A stretch of DNA of 64,000 bases from Nostoc edaphicum CCNP1411 (GCF_014023275.1 NZ_CP054698.1:186001-250000), one strand, 5' to 3'. Shown: positions 34,816-45,135, counted from the first letter of the stretch. The notes: generated by a model not told the origin, from the letters alone. Translations and numbers: made by a program.

Positions 34816-36762
34816 TCAAACTGTGGTGATTTTGGATGCTTCCGCAATCGCTTCAACTTGTATCGGTGGTGCTTTTTCTTCAAAGGCGGCTAAGTCGAAC
34901 CAAAAAGTTGTGCCTATACCAACTTCACTCACCAGATGGACTTTACTACGATGTCTATCGATGATATTTCTGACAATCGATAAACCTAAACCCGTACCTT
35001 CTAGGGTGTGAACTCGGTTTTCTACGCGGAAGAAGCGTTCAAAAATTGAGTGTTGATCTTCTGTGGCAATGCCAATTCCAGTATCGGAAATTTCAATCCG
35101 CACTGGACAAGATTGGGTGTGATTGGGTATGAAATCCAGTTGGTAGGCGCGGATTGCTACTTTCCCACCAGCTTTTGTGAATTTAAGGGCATTACCAATC
35201 AGGTTGCCAAACACTTGTACTAACAGATCATAATTACCCATTACCAGGGGCAAATTAGGAGCAACTTCTTGAATGAGTTCAACACCTTTATCTTTAGCAT
35301 TGAGTTGATAAGTACGCAGTGTTTGTTCGATCGCTTGGGCTAAATCTACGCCATCGAAGCTGTAGTTACGACCAGATTCTAGTTTTGACAAATCCAAAAC
35401 ATCGTTAACTAGGCGGGTTAGGCGATCGGTTTCATGGTTCACAGTTTGCAGAAACTCTTGCCGTTCTTCTAAACCTAAGTCTTCGCCGTAGTCATGCAGG
35501 GTTTCAATATAGGTTTTGATGTTGAATAGAGGCGTTCGCAGTTCGTGGGAAACGTTGCTGATAAATTGGCTTTTTGCATCGTTTAATTCCACCTCACGGG
35601 TTATATCTTGGACGGTAATTGCAATACCTTTAATGCTTTCCCTTTGCAGGTTGAGTACTGTAGTCAAGAGAATGCGGATTGTCCGTGGAGTGGGTTGGTT
35701 AATAAAAATTCGGAATTCGGCGCTTTCACATTCGCCTGCGGCCATTTCGTACAAGGGACGGGTGATTTCCATTTGTACTGATGAGGGCAAGTGATGCAAA
35801 ACATTGTGGCCTACCACATCAGCAGCTTCCCAGCCAAAAATTCGCTGCGCTGTGGGGTTGACTAAAATCACCTGCATGTTGTTATCAATCAACACGGCAC
35901 CATCTGCGATCGTCGAAACTAGGGTTTCTAGCTTGGCTTTTTCTGCGGTCAGTTCCTCAATATTCTGTTCTTCATAGCGCTCTAATCGCTCTGCCATCTC
36001 ATTAAAGCTTAAAATTAACTCCCCCAGTTCGCCCCCTAAAGGTAAATCAATACGCTGCTTGAAATTCCCGGTAGCAATTTGCTTCACCCCCACTAGCAGT
36101 TCTTTAATGGGCTTGGTGATGGTCAAGGCGTTAATCACTCCTGCCAAAATTACCATTACCCAAATCGTGATAAAAACGGCAATGGTGACATCGCGGGTAA
36201 AATTGGTGGAGATAACAGCGGTCTGATTGGGATTGATCCCGATCGCTAATACACCTAAGTATTTTTGATTTACGATCAGGGGAATAAATACATCTGTAAC
36301 TGCTCCATCTGGAGTCATGTGTTGCCGCACCATCGGCTTTTCCCCATCACCAGGGTAATCTTCAGGCAGTTGTATTCGCCGTTTAATGGTGAGGGAATTT
36401 TCTACCTCGGCATCCCAAAAAGGAATGCCAAAAAAGATTTCCCCAGTCTCATCGGCGTAGAGCATATAACGCACGCTAGAGGTGCTGCTATAAAAACGTT
36501 GGGAAAATTGGGCAACCTCAGTGAGATTATTGTCAGCGACTAGGGGCGCAACGTTGGCAGCAAGCAACAGCCCCAAATCACGACCGAAGCGGGTGTCATT
36601 CATCCGCGCATCCTGCTGAATTGTATTCACAGCCCAGAAGGTCAGACCACTCATCACCAATGAAACCACCAACGTGGCAACAGCCAGCAGTTTGGTCTGG
36701 AGTGTGAACTCTGACCACCAACTAGCGATCGCATGTCGAATTGTTTTTAACAGAGTTATCAT
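34816..36762 (-). CDS. nblS: Two-component sensor histidine kinase, NblS/Hik33 type
   Basis: A 648-residue kinase with two transmembrane helices (about 25-48 and 195-218) flanking an extracytoplasmic sensor, a HAMP domain, a PAS domain (about 285-390), a HisKA domain with F-I-S-N-V-S-H-E-L-R-T-P-L, and an HATPase_c domain with N-L-I-G-N-A-L-K-F-T, S-D-T-G-I-G-I and G-T-G-L-G-L-S. The layout is that of NblS/Hik33, which controls responses to high light and nutrient stress, including phycobilisome degradation, through RpaB. The adjacent purD supports the call, since nblS and purD are neighbours in other cyanobacteria as far as I recall. The gene appears intact. Confidence 0.85.
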   Translation of the reverse strand: MITLLKTIRHAIASWWSEFTLQTKLLAVATLVVSLVMSGLTFWAVNTIQQDARMNDTRFGRDLGLLLAANVAPLVADNNLTEVAQFSQRFYSSTSSVRYMLYADETGEIFFGIPFWDAEVENSLTIKRRIQLPEDYPGDGEKPMVRQHMTPDGAVTDVFIPLIVNQKYLGVLAIGINPNQTAVISTNFTRDVTIAVFITIWVMVILAGVINALTITKPIKELLVGVKQIATGNFKQRIDLPLGGELGELILSFNEMAERLERYEEQNIEELTAEKAKLETLVSTIADGAVLIDNNMQVILVNPTAQRIFGWEAADVVGHNVLHHLPSSVQMEITRPLYEMAAGECESAEFRIFINQPTPRTIRILLTTVLNLQRESIKGIAITVQDITREVELNDAKSQFISNVSHELRTPLFNIKTYIETLHDYGEDLGLEERQEFLQTVNHETDRLTRLVNDVLDLSKLESGRNYSFDGVDLAQAIEQTLRTYQLNAKDKGVELIQEVAPNLPLVMGNYDLLVQVFGNLIGNALKFTKAGGKVAIRAYQLDFIPNHTQSCPVRIEISDTGIGIATEDQHSIFERFFRVENRVHTLEGTGLGLSIVRNIIDRHRSKVHLVSEVGIGTTFWFDLAAFEEKAPPIQVEAIAEASKITTV

Positions 36763-36837
36763 CTTAAATAAAGTTGTTAGTAATCTTTGTTATAAAGCCC
36801 AACAACTAAAAAATTAACAGTTAATTTGACAAATATG

Positions 36838-36898
36838 TTAGGGAAATGGGGCATTGGGAATGGGGCATGGGGCATTGGGCATTGACTATAAGGCATTA
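36838..36898. repeat. STRR block between nblS and purD
   Basis: GGGCATT/GGGAATG/GGGCATG heptamers just upstream of the nblS promoter region and downstream of purD. It splits what might otherwise be one transcription unit. Confidence 0.8.
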
Positions 36899-36929
36899 GT
36901 TATTGCCTCACATTCAGCGCTCTCAACCC

Positions 36930-38207
36930 TTAACTCCTAACTCTATAACCAATATCTCGCCGATAAAATATCCCATCGAACTGAATATATTTGATACCAG
37001 CGTATGCTTGGGCGATCGCTTGCTCAAAATTTTCTCCAATTCCAGTCACATTTAATACTCGACCCCCATCTGTGACTACTTCTTGTTGCTGATTCAACTT
37101 CGTACCTGCATGAAATACAGTTGCTCCTGTTGCCTCTGCCTCACCAATACCAGTAATGATCTGGCCTTTCTCATATTCTCCTGGATAACCACCTGAAGCT
37201 GCAACGACAGTGGCAGATGCTCCCCCTTTCCAAGCAATGGGCGGCAATTCACTTAATCGTTGTTGTACACAGGCTAGAATTAACTCTTCAAGGGGTGTTT
37301 CTAACAGTGGCAAAATCACCTGGGTTTCTGGATCGCCGAAGCGACAGTTAAATTCCAAAACCTTCAAGTCGCCATCGGGTGCAATCATTAATCCAGCATA
37401 CAGCACGCCTCGGTAATCAATGCCTTTAGCTCGTAAGGTGGCGATCGCTCTTTCTAAGACTTCTGTTTGAATACGTGCCATCAACTCTGGGGTAGCAATG
37501 GGTGCTGGGCTGTATGCTCCCATCCCACCAGTATTTTCCCCCGTATCGCCGTCACCAATCCGCTTGTGGTCTTGAGCTGGCAGCAAGGGTCTAATTGTTA
37601 ACCCATCGGTCAACGCTAAAACTGAAACCTCTTGTCCAATCAAACATTCTTCAATGACAACAAACTCACCAGCACTGCCAAATTGTCCCTGAAAAATCGC
37701 ATCAACGGCACTTTCTGCTTGTACAACTGTTTCAGCAACCGTTACACCCTTACCAGCCGCCAAGCCATCAGCTTTGACAACAATTGGCGCTCCTTGAGAT
37801 TTGATGTAAGATTTTGCTGCTGCTGCCTCCGTAAATACCGCAGCCCGTGCCGTCGGAATCCCTGCTTCTTGCATCAAGGCTTTTGCCCAAGCTTTACTCG
37901 CCTCAATTTGCGCTCCCACTCTGACTGGGCCAAATACCATCAATCCTTTGTCTTGGAGGTAATCTGTAATTCCCTTAGACAGGGGGACTTCTGGCCCAAC
38001 TATTACCAGAGTTATGCCATGTTCTAAAGCATATCGGCTCATGCCCTCAAAATCATCTACTGCTAAGGGCAAGTTCTGGCAACGTTCCATACTTGCCGTG
38101 CCCCCATTCCCTGGTACACAGATAACTTGCTCAATTTGCTTAGATTGCAACAGTTTCCATGCCAGAGCGTGTTCGCGCCCCCCATTACCGACAACTAAAA
38201 CTTTCAC
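36930..38207 (-). CDS. purD: Phosphoribosylamine-glycine ligase (GAR synthetase)
   Basis: The 425-residue protein is a complete PurD: G-N-G-G-R-E-H-A-L-A-W-K at the N-terminus, P-G-N-G-G-T, the ATP-grasp segment K-A-D-G-L-A-A-G-K-G-V, E-E-x-L-x-G-x-E-V-S-V, D-H-K-R-I-G-D-G-D-x-G-x-N-T-G-G-M-G-A-Y-S-P, and E-F-N-C-R-F-G-D-P-E-T-Q. It ligates glycine to phosphoribosylamine, the second step of purine synthesis. It lies upstream of nblS on the same strand. An ATG start at 38207 matches the family. Confidence 0.97.
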   Translation of the reverse strand: MKVLVVGNGGREHALAWKLLQSKQIEQVICVPGNGGTASMERCQNLPLAVDDFEGMSRYALEHGITLVIVGPEVPLSKGITDYLQDKGLMVFGPVRVGAQIEASKAWAKALMQEAGIPTARAAVFTEAAAAKSYIKSQGAPIVVKADGLAAGKGVTVAETVVQAESAVDAIFQGQFGSAGEFVVIEECLIGQEVSVLALTDGLTIRPLLPAQDHKRIGDGDTGENTGGMGAYSPAPIATPELMARIQTEVLERAIATLRAKGIDYRGVLYAGLMIAPDGDLKVLEFNCRFGDPETQVILPLLETPLEELILACVQQRLSELPPIAWKGGASATVVAASGGYPGEYEKGQIITGIGEAEATGATVFHAGTKLNQQQEVVTDGGRVLNVTGIGENFEQAIAQAYAGIKYIQFDGIFYRRDIGYRVRS

Positions 38208-38652
38208 AGATTTCCTCGTGCGTTCCTTGCGAAACGAGAATACCTTAGCGGTTCTCGCGGATCAATTTTTTCATCAATTCTTACACTTGTGCAAGCCCTT
38301 TATATTTAAGTATATAGGCATAAATCCATATAGTTATTCTAAAAACTTACTCTATTATGCATATCTAACTTTAATTATTCCAATCTGCTGACCTATTTTA
38401 GCTATTGAGTTTTAATTATATTTATTTTGAAAATTATCAATTCACTAATTACTGAATTGATAATTTTTATTGTTAGTTATTGCTCAAAAGACTTAATAAT
38501 GTATTTGGAATGCAAGTATATTAATTTGATTATCTGTTATGTTGATAGACCGATAATCATAGATTAAAAAAATTTCAAATAATAGCAAAATATTGATTAT
38601 AATTATTAACTTGTCAATATAGAGATAAATCGGGATATAAAGAATAGGCGAC
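38208..38652. other. AT-rich divergent intergenic region
   Basis: 445 bp between purD (minus) and the epimerase gene (plus), very AT-rich from about 38300. It holds both promoters. An inverted pair AATTGATAATTTT/AAAATTATCAATT lies near 38425-38475 and could form a cruciform or terminator-like stem. I see no gene. Confidence 0.5.
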
Positions 38653-39603
38653 ATGGCTAAAATTATCGTTACTGGAGCCGCAGGCTTTATTGGTTCTCAT
38701 CTTGTAGAAACATTGCTACAACAAGGAGAAGAAGTGATCGGGATTGATGAATTCAATGATTATTACGATCCTACATTAAAGCGTAACAATGTTGAACACT
38801 TACATCGGTTACCTGGCTTTACATTAATTGAAAGAGATATTCAGTTTTTAGATTGGCAGAAACTCCTACAAGATGTTGATGTAGTTTACCATCAAGCGGC
38901 ACAAGCAGGTGTCAGAGCAAGTTGGGGTAAAGCTTTTCGAGATTACACAGAACGAAATGTTAATGCTACACAAGTTTTGCTAGAAGCAGCTAAGGATGCT
39001 AAACACCTGAAAAGATTAGTGTTTGCCTCTTCGTCAAGTGTATATGGTGATGCGGAAACATTACCCACTCACGAAGGGATTTCTCCTCAACCAGTTTCTC
39101 CTTACGGTATTACTAAGCTAGCAGCAGAGTTTTTGTGTGAACTATATCACAAAAACTTTGGCGTGCCTTGTGTGACATTGCGCTATTTCACTGTTTATGG
39201 CCCCAAACAGCGTCCAGATATGGCATTTCATAAGTTTTTTAAATGCATTTTGCAAGATGAGGCAATTCCTATTTACGGTGATGGACAACAAACGCGGGAA
39301 TTTACTTTTGTTAGTGATATCATCGCCGCCAATTTAGCTGCCGCCACTGCACCCCAAGCAGTGGGAAAAATCTTTAATATTGGTGGTGGTAGCAGAGTGG
39401 TTTTAGCAGAAGTTTTGGATATGATTGAAGAAATTGTTGGGAAAGCAATCAAAAGAAACCACATAGAAAAGGCAATGGGAGACGCCCGTCACACCGCTGC
39501 TGATGTATCTAAAGCGCATAAAATTCTGGGATATGAGCCGCAAGTCTCCCTGAGAGAGGGTTTGGCAGAGGAATGGGAGTGGATTAAATCTTGGTATTCC
39601 TAA
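38653..39603 (+). CDS. NAD-dependent nucleotide-sugar epimerase/dehydratase
   Basis: A 316-residue extended SDR. The NAD-binding motif is G-A-A-G-F-I-G near residue 8, followed by the catalytic S-S-S-S-V-Y-G and Y-G-I-T-K. The product resembles UDP-glucuronate/UDP-glucose 4-epimerases, with R-Q-A-like substrate-loop residues (D-G-Q-Q-T-R-E-F-T-F-V-S-D). It probably makes a sugar nucleotide for polysaccharide synthesis. Specificity cannot be decided by eye. The gene stands alone. Confidence 0.9.
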   Translation: MAKIIVTGAAGFIGSHLVETLLQQGEEVIGIDEFNDYYDPTLKRNNVEHLHRLPGFTLIERDIQFLDWQKLLQDVDVVYHQAAQAGVRASWGKAFRDYTERNVNATQVLLEAAKDAKHLKRLVFASSSSVYGDAETLPTHEGISPQPVSPYGITKLAAEFLCELYHKNFGVPCVTLRYFTVYGPKQRPDMAFHKFFKCILQDEAIPIYGDGQQTREFTFVSDIIAANLAAATAPQAVGKIFNIGGGSRVVLAEVLDMIEEIVGKAIKRNHIEKAMGDARHTAADVSKAHKILGYEPQVSLREGLAEEWEWIKSWYS

Positions 39604-39638
39604 TACTATTTCCTGAAATTATTGTTACAAATATGTTG

Positions 39639-39666
39639 GTAGGGGCGTACAATTTTACGTCCCTAC
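39639..39666. repeat. Short palindromic repeat
   Basis: GTAGGGGCGTA and TACGTCCCTAC form an imperfect stem (one mismatch) around a 6-bp loop, just past the epimerase gene. It is of the kind dispersed in Nostoc intergenic DNA and could act as a weak terminator. Confidence 0.6.
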
Positions 39667-39845
39667 AGCCGATTAATTTGTTGCAAATATTTTTATAAAC
39701 TGTATAGGAAAATTCCGGCTTGATTACTTATTAACAAACCGCAAAAGACACAAAGAAAAATCACCTTTAACTAACTCTTACTCTGCGTAACTACCCTGCG
39801 GTAAGGCAAAGTGCATCTGCGTTAAAAAATCTCATCTAAATGATT

Positions 39846-41609
39846 TTACATTCTTTCTAACACCTGAATTCCTAACAAAGATAGTCCCAACTTCAGGGTT
39901 CTAGCAGTCAAATCACATAAAACCAAGCGGGATGTCCGCTGTGGTTCCTCCGCTTCTAACACCTGAACTCCCTGATTGCGATCGTAAAACTGATTAAACT
40001 TTTTACTCAGTTCATACAAATACTCACATAAACGGTTGGGCAGCAAGTCTTGCTCTACACTACTAATAATTTCATCCAGTTGAAGTAAATATTTTGCCAG
40101 CGCTAATTCTGTTTCATGCTGCAACAGGACAGCATTGTTTCCCAACTCCTTAAAGTTAATATCACCCTTGCGGCTAATCCCCTGAATCCGGGCATAAACA
40201 TACAGCATATAGGGCGCAGTATTACCTTTGAGATCCAGCATTTTGTCGTAGCTGAAGATGTAGTTACTGGTGCGGTTTTGGCTTAAGTCTGCATATTTAA
40301 CTGCACTGATGCCAACTACCCTAGCCACTTCATTAATAAATTCTTCAGTTTCTTGCCGTTCTTCTTCTTGTAATCTAGTTTTTAAGTCTGCATGGGAACG
40401 AGAAACAGCTTCATCTAACAAATCTCGCAACCGCACAGTATCCCCAGAACGAGTTTTGAATTTCTTACCATCTTCTCCTAACACCAACCCAAAGGGAATA
40501 TGGACTAATTCCACATCATCAGGAATCCATCCGGCTTTGCGTGCTACCTGGAAAAATTGGGCAAAGTGGTTTCCTTGTCCAGCATCGGTTACATAAATTA
40601 TCCGCTTTGCTTGATCCTGCTGAATCCGGTAGCGGAGAGATGCTAAATCTGTTGTGGCGTAGTTATAACCGCCGTCTGATTTCTGCACAATTAAGGGTAA
40701 AGGTTCACCTTCTCTATTTGTAAACCCTTCCAGAAAAACGCATTTTGCGCCTTGGTTTTCTACTAGTAATCCAGATTTATCTAAATCTTCTACAACACCA
40801 GATAGTAAAGGGTTATAGAAAGATTCTCCGCGTTCAGTTAACTTGATATCCAGCAACTCATAAATTATTTGAAACTCCCTACGTGATTGTTCACACAGTA
40901 GTTTCCAAGCATGGAGTGTATCTTCTGCACCTGCTTGTAATCTGACAACTTCCTGGCGTGCTGTCTCTTGAAAAGCTTCATCTGCATCAAAGCGTTGTTT
41001 GGCTTTGCGATAAAAAGAGACTAAATCACCAATATCTAAAGCATTTGCGGTAGTAAGCGCGTCTGGGTAAACTTCCCGCAGATAGGCGATTAACATGCCA
41101 AACTGCGTACCCCAATCACCTACATGATTTAACCGCAGTACATCGTGTCCTTGAAATTCTAAAATCCGAGCGATCGCATCGCCAATAATTGTAGAGCGCA
41201 AGTGTCCAACATGCATTTCTTTGGCAATATTCGGACTGGAAAAATCCACAATTTCTCGCTTCGGCGTTTTCGCGGCTGGAACTCCTAGTCTGGGATCTGC
41301 TTGAATCGCATTGAGTTGTGCTTCTAAGTATGCCGTTTTGAGTTTTAGATTGATAAATCCTGGCCCAGCGATTTCTGGCGGTTCGCAGATTTCGGATACA
41401 TCTAGTTTCTCAACGATCGCACCTGCGATCGCTCTTGGTTGCTTTCCTAACTTTTTACTCAGGGATAAAGCCACATTCGCCTGATAATCCCCAAATTTAG
41501 GATTGCTAGCAGGAACCAAAATTGGATCTACTCCAGCGAAGTCAGCGCCAAAAGCCGCGACTAAAGCCTGCTCAACCTGCTCTTTTAGTTGTTCTTGTGT
41601 AGCATTCAT
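39846..41609 (-). CDS. argS: Arginyl-tRNA synthetase
   Basis: The 587-residue protein is a complete class I ArgRS: the N-terminal tRNA-binding domain, the class I signature H-V-G-H-L-R-S-T in [21 protein letters not shown] in the KMSKS region, and the C-terminal anticodon domain ending in [13 protein letters not shown]. It charges tRNA-Arg. ATG 41609 gives the expected length, and there is no obvious operon partner. Confidence 0.97.
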   Translation of the reverse strand: MNATQEQLKEQVEQALVAAFGADFAGVDPILVPASNPKFGDYQANVALSLSKKLGKQPRAIAGAIVEKLDVSEICEPPEIAGPGFINLKLKTAYLEAQLNAIQADPRLGVPAAKTPKREIVDFSSPNIAKEMHVGHLRSTIIGDAIARILEFQGHDVLRLNHVGDWGTQFGMLIAYLREVYPDALTTANALDIGDLVSFYRKAKQRFDADEAFQETARQEVVRLQAGAEDTLHAWKLLCEQSRREFQIIYELLDIKLTERGESFYNPLLSGVVEDLDKSGLLVENQGAKCVFLEGFTNREGEPLPLIVQKSDGGYNYATTDLASLRYRIQQDQAKRIIYVTDAGQGNHFAQFFQVARKAGWIPDDVELVHIPFGLVLGEDGKKFKTRSGDTVRLRDLLDEAVSRSHADLKTRLQEEERQETEEFINEVARVVGISAVKYADLSQNRTSNYIFSYDKMLDLKGNTAPYMLYVYARIQGISRKGDINFKELGNNAVLLQHETELALAKYLLQLDEIISSVEQDLLPNRLCEYLYELSKKFNQFYDRNQGVQVLEAEEPQRTSRLVLCDLTARTLKLGLSLLGIQVLERM

Positions 41610-42496
41610 ATATAAATTTTATCTGGGAGAAGGGGAATGTAGCTCTGGAAAAGCTTGATTATTTTAACCTTAAAATATATTCATCAAGTCCAAGCAAGAA
41701 CTGTCATCCTAAAATACAACCCCCAGATTGTCTACCATCCTTGGCAGAACTTACAGATTCTGACGATAAGTAAGTCGGTGAGAAAAATTCAATGTATATG
41801 AAGAAATATAAATTAGCTGTAGGGTGTGTTATGCCGTAGGCTAACGCACCTGAGATTGTTGACGGTGCGTTGCGCTTTGCGACAACACACCCTACATTAA
41901 AATTCCTTAACATAGTTGGAAATATTAGCACCGACTTACTTAGACGAATACTACTTCATCAAGTCAACGAAAGTGTGTTACGTAGTAAACACTCCAGTGC
42001 TTCCGGCGACGACTTCAGTCTTGACTACAAACTTATTTAATCAGGTTTCCTTGACTCGATCGACTACTAAGTTTATCAACGTAGGTACGGAGATAAACTC
42101 TGTTTGTATATTGGTGAATAACCTTCGCCAAAGCTTAAGTTGACACGCACGACAGTACACACATACCTATTTACCTCATTCAAATGAAAATTCTTATAGA
42201 TTAAGCTTTTAGCTTTTTACTAGAGAAATTGCACATCTTATTTTCATAATAAGTATAAGTTTTTCATAAGTTTTTCATCATCTATCAGTTTAATTTCTAA
42301 GTACTAATAACAGTGTATTAACTGATATACAATAGTCTGTTTTAAGTGGAATTACTTTAAATAAAGAGCTATTTAAATATACCAATAAAGGCTAAATTAT
42401 CGATTGACTTTGCAGAAGAATAGCTGTTAGAAGTAAGAGACGACAGAACACAGATAGTTGCTCCCAAGAGCATTATCTAAATTGTTTTCCCTACTA
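41610..42496. other. Long intergenic region
   Basis: 887 bp between argS (minus) and the PEP-CTERM gene (plus). It contains the palindromic repeat at 41818-41896. A TTG-started 75-codon frame at 41916-42143 and a minus-strand frame at 41704-41931 lack convincing features. The stretch from 42190 to 42450 is AT-rich and probably holds the PEP-CTERM promoter. Confidence 0.55.
41818..41896. repeat. Nested palindromic repeat, MITE-like
   Basis: Terminal TGTAGGGTGTGTT and AACACACCCTACA are exact reverse complements over 13 bp. A second inner pair AACGCACC/GGTGCGTT is nested inside. The 79-bp block would fold into a long hairpin as RNA or single-stranded DNA. Elements of this kind are dispersed in many Nostoc genomes. 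Confidence 0.8.
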
Positions 42497-43342
42497 ATGA
42501 CTCTAGATATGAAACTTAATTTACTCACTGCCTTGATTGCCGCTACAGCTACCTTAACCGGATTAGTTTCCAAAGTAGAAACTGCATCTGCTGCTGATTT
42601 TAGCTGGGATAATTCCTGGACTCAACCAACGGTATACAATAAGTCTCAAACTGGTTTTAACGACACTCCTTTTCAACAATTTGTTCAAGCTGAAAGCGTT
42701 GTTCTCCCAAACAGTGGACAATTTAAATTAGACCCCACTCAATTAAACCTAAAATACGACCATGATGTTTCTGTTTACTTTATCAATGAGGGCGCAGGTT
42801 ATAGAAACCAGTTAGCCTTTAATGCCACAGGAACTACTAACAAGTCTGGGCTGCTTTTTAATGATATTTCTTGTGAAGGAGACGGGTGTGTTGGTGGTTG
42901 GGGCGGTAATGCCCTAAAATTTGGTGATGGGGTCAATATTGGCAATGTTACCGCAGGTACTCAACTCGACTTATGGTTGAGAGCTGATGGTCTCAACCGT
43001 GGCAACTCTGCCAATATATTTGGTACTGAAACTGCCTCTAATGCTGACGGACTACAGCACGCTGTTGCTTATGCTTACAACAACTACATCATACTGGCAT
43101 TCGAGGATTTATACGGTGGTTTACACGCTTCAGGGGTAGATTCTGCAACTGGCAAGTCGAACGAAGGTTCTGACCGTGACTTTAATGATGTTATTGTCGT
43201 TCTTGATGTCGGTGAGGCAAATGTTAGAGAGTTAATTGGTGCTACCGTTCCTGAACCATCTGTTACTCTGTCAATGTTCGCAGTGGGAGCAGTTGGTATG
43301 TTTGGATTGCGTCGTCGCCGTCAAACTCGCACTTCTAACTAA
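42497..43342 (+). CDS. PEP-CTERM sorted, secreted protein with DUF4114-like domain
   Basis: From the ATG at 42497, about 281 residues. The protein has a signal peptide (hydrophobic residues about 7-25, ending in an A-S-A-A-type site), a beta-rich domain (W-L-R-A-D-G...R-D-F-N-D-V-I-V-V, typical of DUF4114), and a C-terminal PEP-CTERM sorting signal (V-P-E-P-S, hydrophobic helix, then R-R-R-R-Q). PEP-CTERM proteins are processed by exosortase and exported to the cell surface or matrix. No exosortase is in the window. The acidic E-G-S-D-R-D-F-N-D stretch could bind calcium. An in-frame TTG at 42458 seems less likely as start. Confidence 0.85.
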   Translation: MTLDMKLNLLTALIAATATLTGLVSKVETASAADFSWDNSWTQPTVYNKSQTGFNDTPFQQFVQAESVVLPNSGQFKLDPTQLNLKYDHDVSVYFINEGAGYRNQLAFNATGTTNKSGLLFNDISCEGDGCVGGWGGNALKFGDGVNIGNVTAGTQLDLWLRADGLNRGNSANIFGTETASNADGLQHAVAYAYNNYIILAFEDLYGGLHASGVDSATGKSNEGSDRDFNDVIVVLDVGEANVRELIGATVPEPSVTLSMFAVGAVGMFGLRRRRQTRTSN

Positions 43343-43399
43343 ACTTTAAAACGTTGTTAATATAGGGTGCGTTTAAAATAAGAAGTGATTGATCGCATA

Positions 43400-43427
43400 T
43401 TCACCCGTACAAGTGTATGGGTGAATT
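43400..43427. terminator. Hairpin between convergent genes
   Basis: ATTCACCC and GGGTGAAT pair around GTAC-AAGT-GTAT, giving a stem of about 11-12 bp with one mismatch. It lies 58 bp after the PEP-CTERM gene and 25 bp after the convergent TPR gene. The T-tract is poor. Confidence 0.55.
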
Positions 43428-43451
43428 TACGTTTGTAGTGGCATTTATATT

Positions 43452-44720
43452 TTATCTACCGCGATCGCGTTCTAAATCATCAATCACTTTTTGCAAATAC
43501 CACTCGTCTGACATCCCAGGATAGTAATTCTGCTTTTGCTCAATTAATCGTTCGGCAATCTCCCAGTATCCCCCCACCATTCGTAAAAGTCGCTGACGTA
43601 ACAGGTTATATTTTTGCTTTTTTGACTCTGGACTAAATTTCTGGATTTTTTCTAGGCTACTTAAAACTTGTTGATAATTTCCCCAATCTTCTTGTTCACA
43701 AAAAATACTCGCCGCCTGTTGATAATTCTCCACGGCGTTTTGCATTTCTTCTAAGCAAGTATAGGCAATACCGCGATTGTAGTAAGCATGAGCATCATCA
43801 GGATTAATTTGCAGCGCTTGGGTGTAATCTTGAATTGCATCGATATAATTGCCCATTGCCCGATAGGCATTACCTCTGGCAATATAAACTAAGGCATCTT
43901 CGGGTTGTATTTGGAGTGCTTGATTAAGGTCTGCGATCGCTCCTTGATGATCTCCCAATACAGAACGGGCTTTGCCTCGGTTGCGATAGACAATGGCATC
44001 TTGGAAATTTAGTCGCAATGCTTGATTAAAATCTGCGATCGCTTCTCGATAATTTCCCATTTTACAACGGACAACACCACGGCAGCAGTAAGCTTGGGCA
44101 TCTTGCGGATCGGCTTTTAATACCCAGTTTAAATCGGCGAGTGCCTCTTGGGTATCTCCTTTTTCAGCCTTGTCTAATAATTGCGTGAAATATTCCTTTG
44201 TGGATAAAATTGGCGCATTAGTGGAATGTGGTTGCTGTACAACAGATTTTTCTGGGGGTTGTAGCTGTTTAATTAGTTCCAGACACAGACGACAATTCTC
44301 TTTATCCTGTTGTTCTAGATATAATTGTGCAGCTTTTTTAAAGTTAGCGATCGCATCTTGAATATAACCCTGTTTGCGCCGCACCATCCCCCGTAAATTA
44401 TAAGCAGCAGCATAATTGAGATTAAGACGAATAGCCCGTTCCACATCCTCCAGCGCCCCCGGCAAATTTTTCAGCGCCACCCTGGCTAATCCACGACAAT
44501 AATACGCCTCTACACTCTCAGGATTCAACTTCAGGGCTTCGGTATAATCTGAAACAGCCTTAAGGATTGCTCCTGAGTCATAATATGCCAAACCCCGTTG
44601 CAAGTAAGCTTCGCTAAAGTAAGGTGTCAGTTGTAAAGCATGGTTAAATTCCTCAATTGCTCCAGCGTAGTCTTTTCGCCTAGCCTTTTCCAATCCTCTA
44701 TTGTAGAATTCGTCATTCAT
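43452..44720 (-). CDS. Tetratricopeptide repeat protein
   Basis: A 422-residue protein consisting largely of TPR units (A-Y-Y-N-R-G-I-A-Y and A-I-A-D-F-N-Q-A-L-type patterns). About four lie in the N-terminal part (1-150) and at least five between 170 and 340, separated by a Pro/Gln-rich linker near residue 155-170. The C-terminal 80 residues are charged, with no TPR. It lacks a signal peptide and is likely a cytoplasmic scaffold. No partner is encoded nearby. Confidence 0.9.
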   Translation of the reverse strand: MNDEFYNRGLEKARRKDYAGAIEEFNHALQLTPYFSEAYLQRGLAYYDSGAILKAVSDYTEALKLNPESVEAYYCRGLARVALKNLPGALEDVERAIRLNLNYAAAYNLRGMVRRKQGYIQDAIANFKKAAQLYLEQQDKENCRLCLELIKQLQPPEKSVVQQPHSTNAPILSTKEYFTQLLDKAEKGDTQEALADLNWVLKADPQDAQAYCCRGVVRCKMGNYREAIADFNQALRLNFQDAIVYRNRGKARSVLGDHQGAIADLNQALQIQPEDALVYIARGNAYRAMGNYIDAIQDYTQALQINPDDAHAYYNRGIAYTCLEEMQNAVENYQQAASIFCEQEDWGNYQQVLSSLEKIQKFSPESKKQKYNLLRQRLLRMVGGYWEIAERLIEQKQNYYPGMSDEWYLQKVIDDLERDRGR

Positions 44721-45135
44721 GGCATTTGTTTGGTTGATTCAGTTAGTTGAATTCCAGCAAGCTTGCTTCATAGCCTAAGAGGTTGTTTGAAAAGTCTAAT
44801 TTATTACTCACCGAGCGACTAGAAGTCGCGGCTATACGAGACTTTATCCACCTCCGTGGGTTAAAAACTCTTAATTTTGTATTAGTCCACGAAGGTGGAC
44901 AATGCTAGTGTAGTAGCGAATTTTCGCCCAATACTTTTCAAACATCCTCTAACCTATCTACTCACCCTTAATATTCTAAGTATCCAGCATAGCTTTGCTT
45001 AATTTCAGATTTTTTGTTAAATAAAAATAACACACTACCCTAAGTTGTTATAAATGTAATTCACCCAATGGAATATTTTACACCTCCAGATTTTATAGTT
45101 ATATGTAGTGCAAATATCAATCATAATTTATAGCA
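44721..45135. other. Intergenic region containing a MITE-like element
   Basis: 415 bp between the TPR gene (minus) and the DUF711 gene (plus). Nearly half is the element at 44779-44949. The rest is AT-rich and holds no gene that I can support. Confidence 0.6.
44779..44949 (+). repeat. MITE-like element, family B copy 2, with TAA target duplication
   Basis: 171 bp with terminal GAGGTTGTTTGAAAAGT and ACTTTTCAAACATCCTC, which match over 16 of 17 positions. The element is flanked by TAA on both sides (44776-44778 and 44950-44952), as expected for a 3-bp target duplication. The GAG ends and TNA-type target suggest relationship to the IS5 family (IS1031 group), by inference. Internally it carries a TCCACCT...AGGTGGA inverted pair and no coding frame. 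The related copy is at 28921-29047. Confidence 0.75.

Noticed and set aside
41704..42143. Two frames (minus 41704-41931 and TTG-started plus 41916-42143) in the long spacer after argS
   Set aside because: The first crosses the palindromic repeat at 41818-41896, the second starts with TTG without a Shine-Dalgarno; neither resembles a known protein.
44779..44949. Possible CRISPR-like repeat because of repeated TCCAC/GTGGA units
   Set aside because: There are only two inverted units and no spacer-repeat periodicity; the block fits a MITE-like element.
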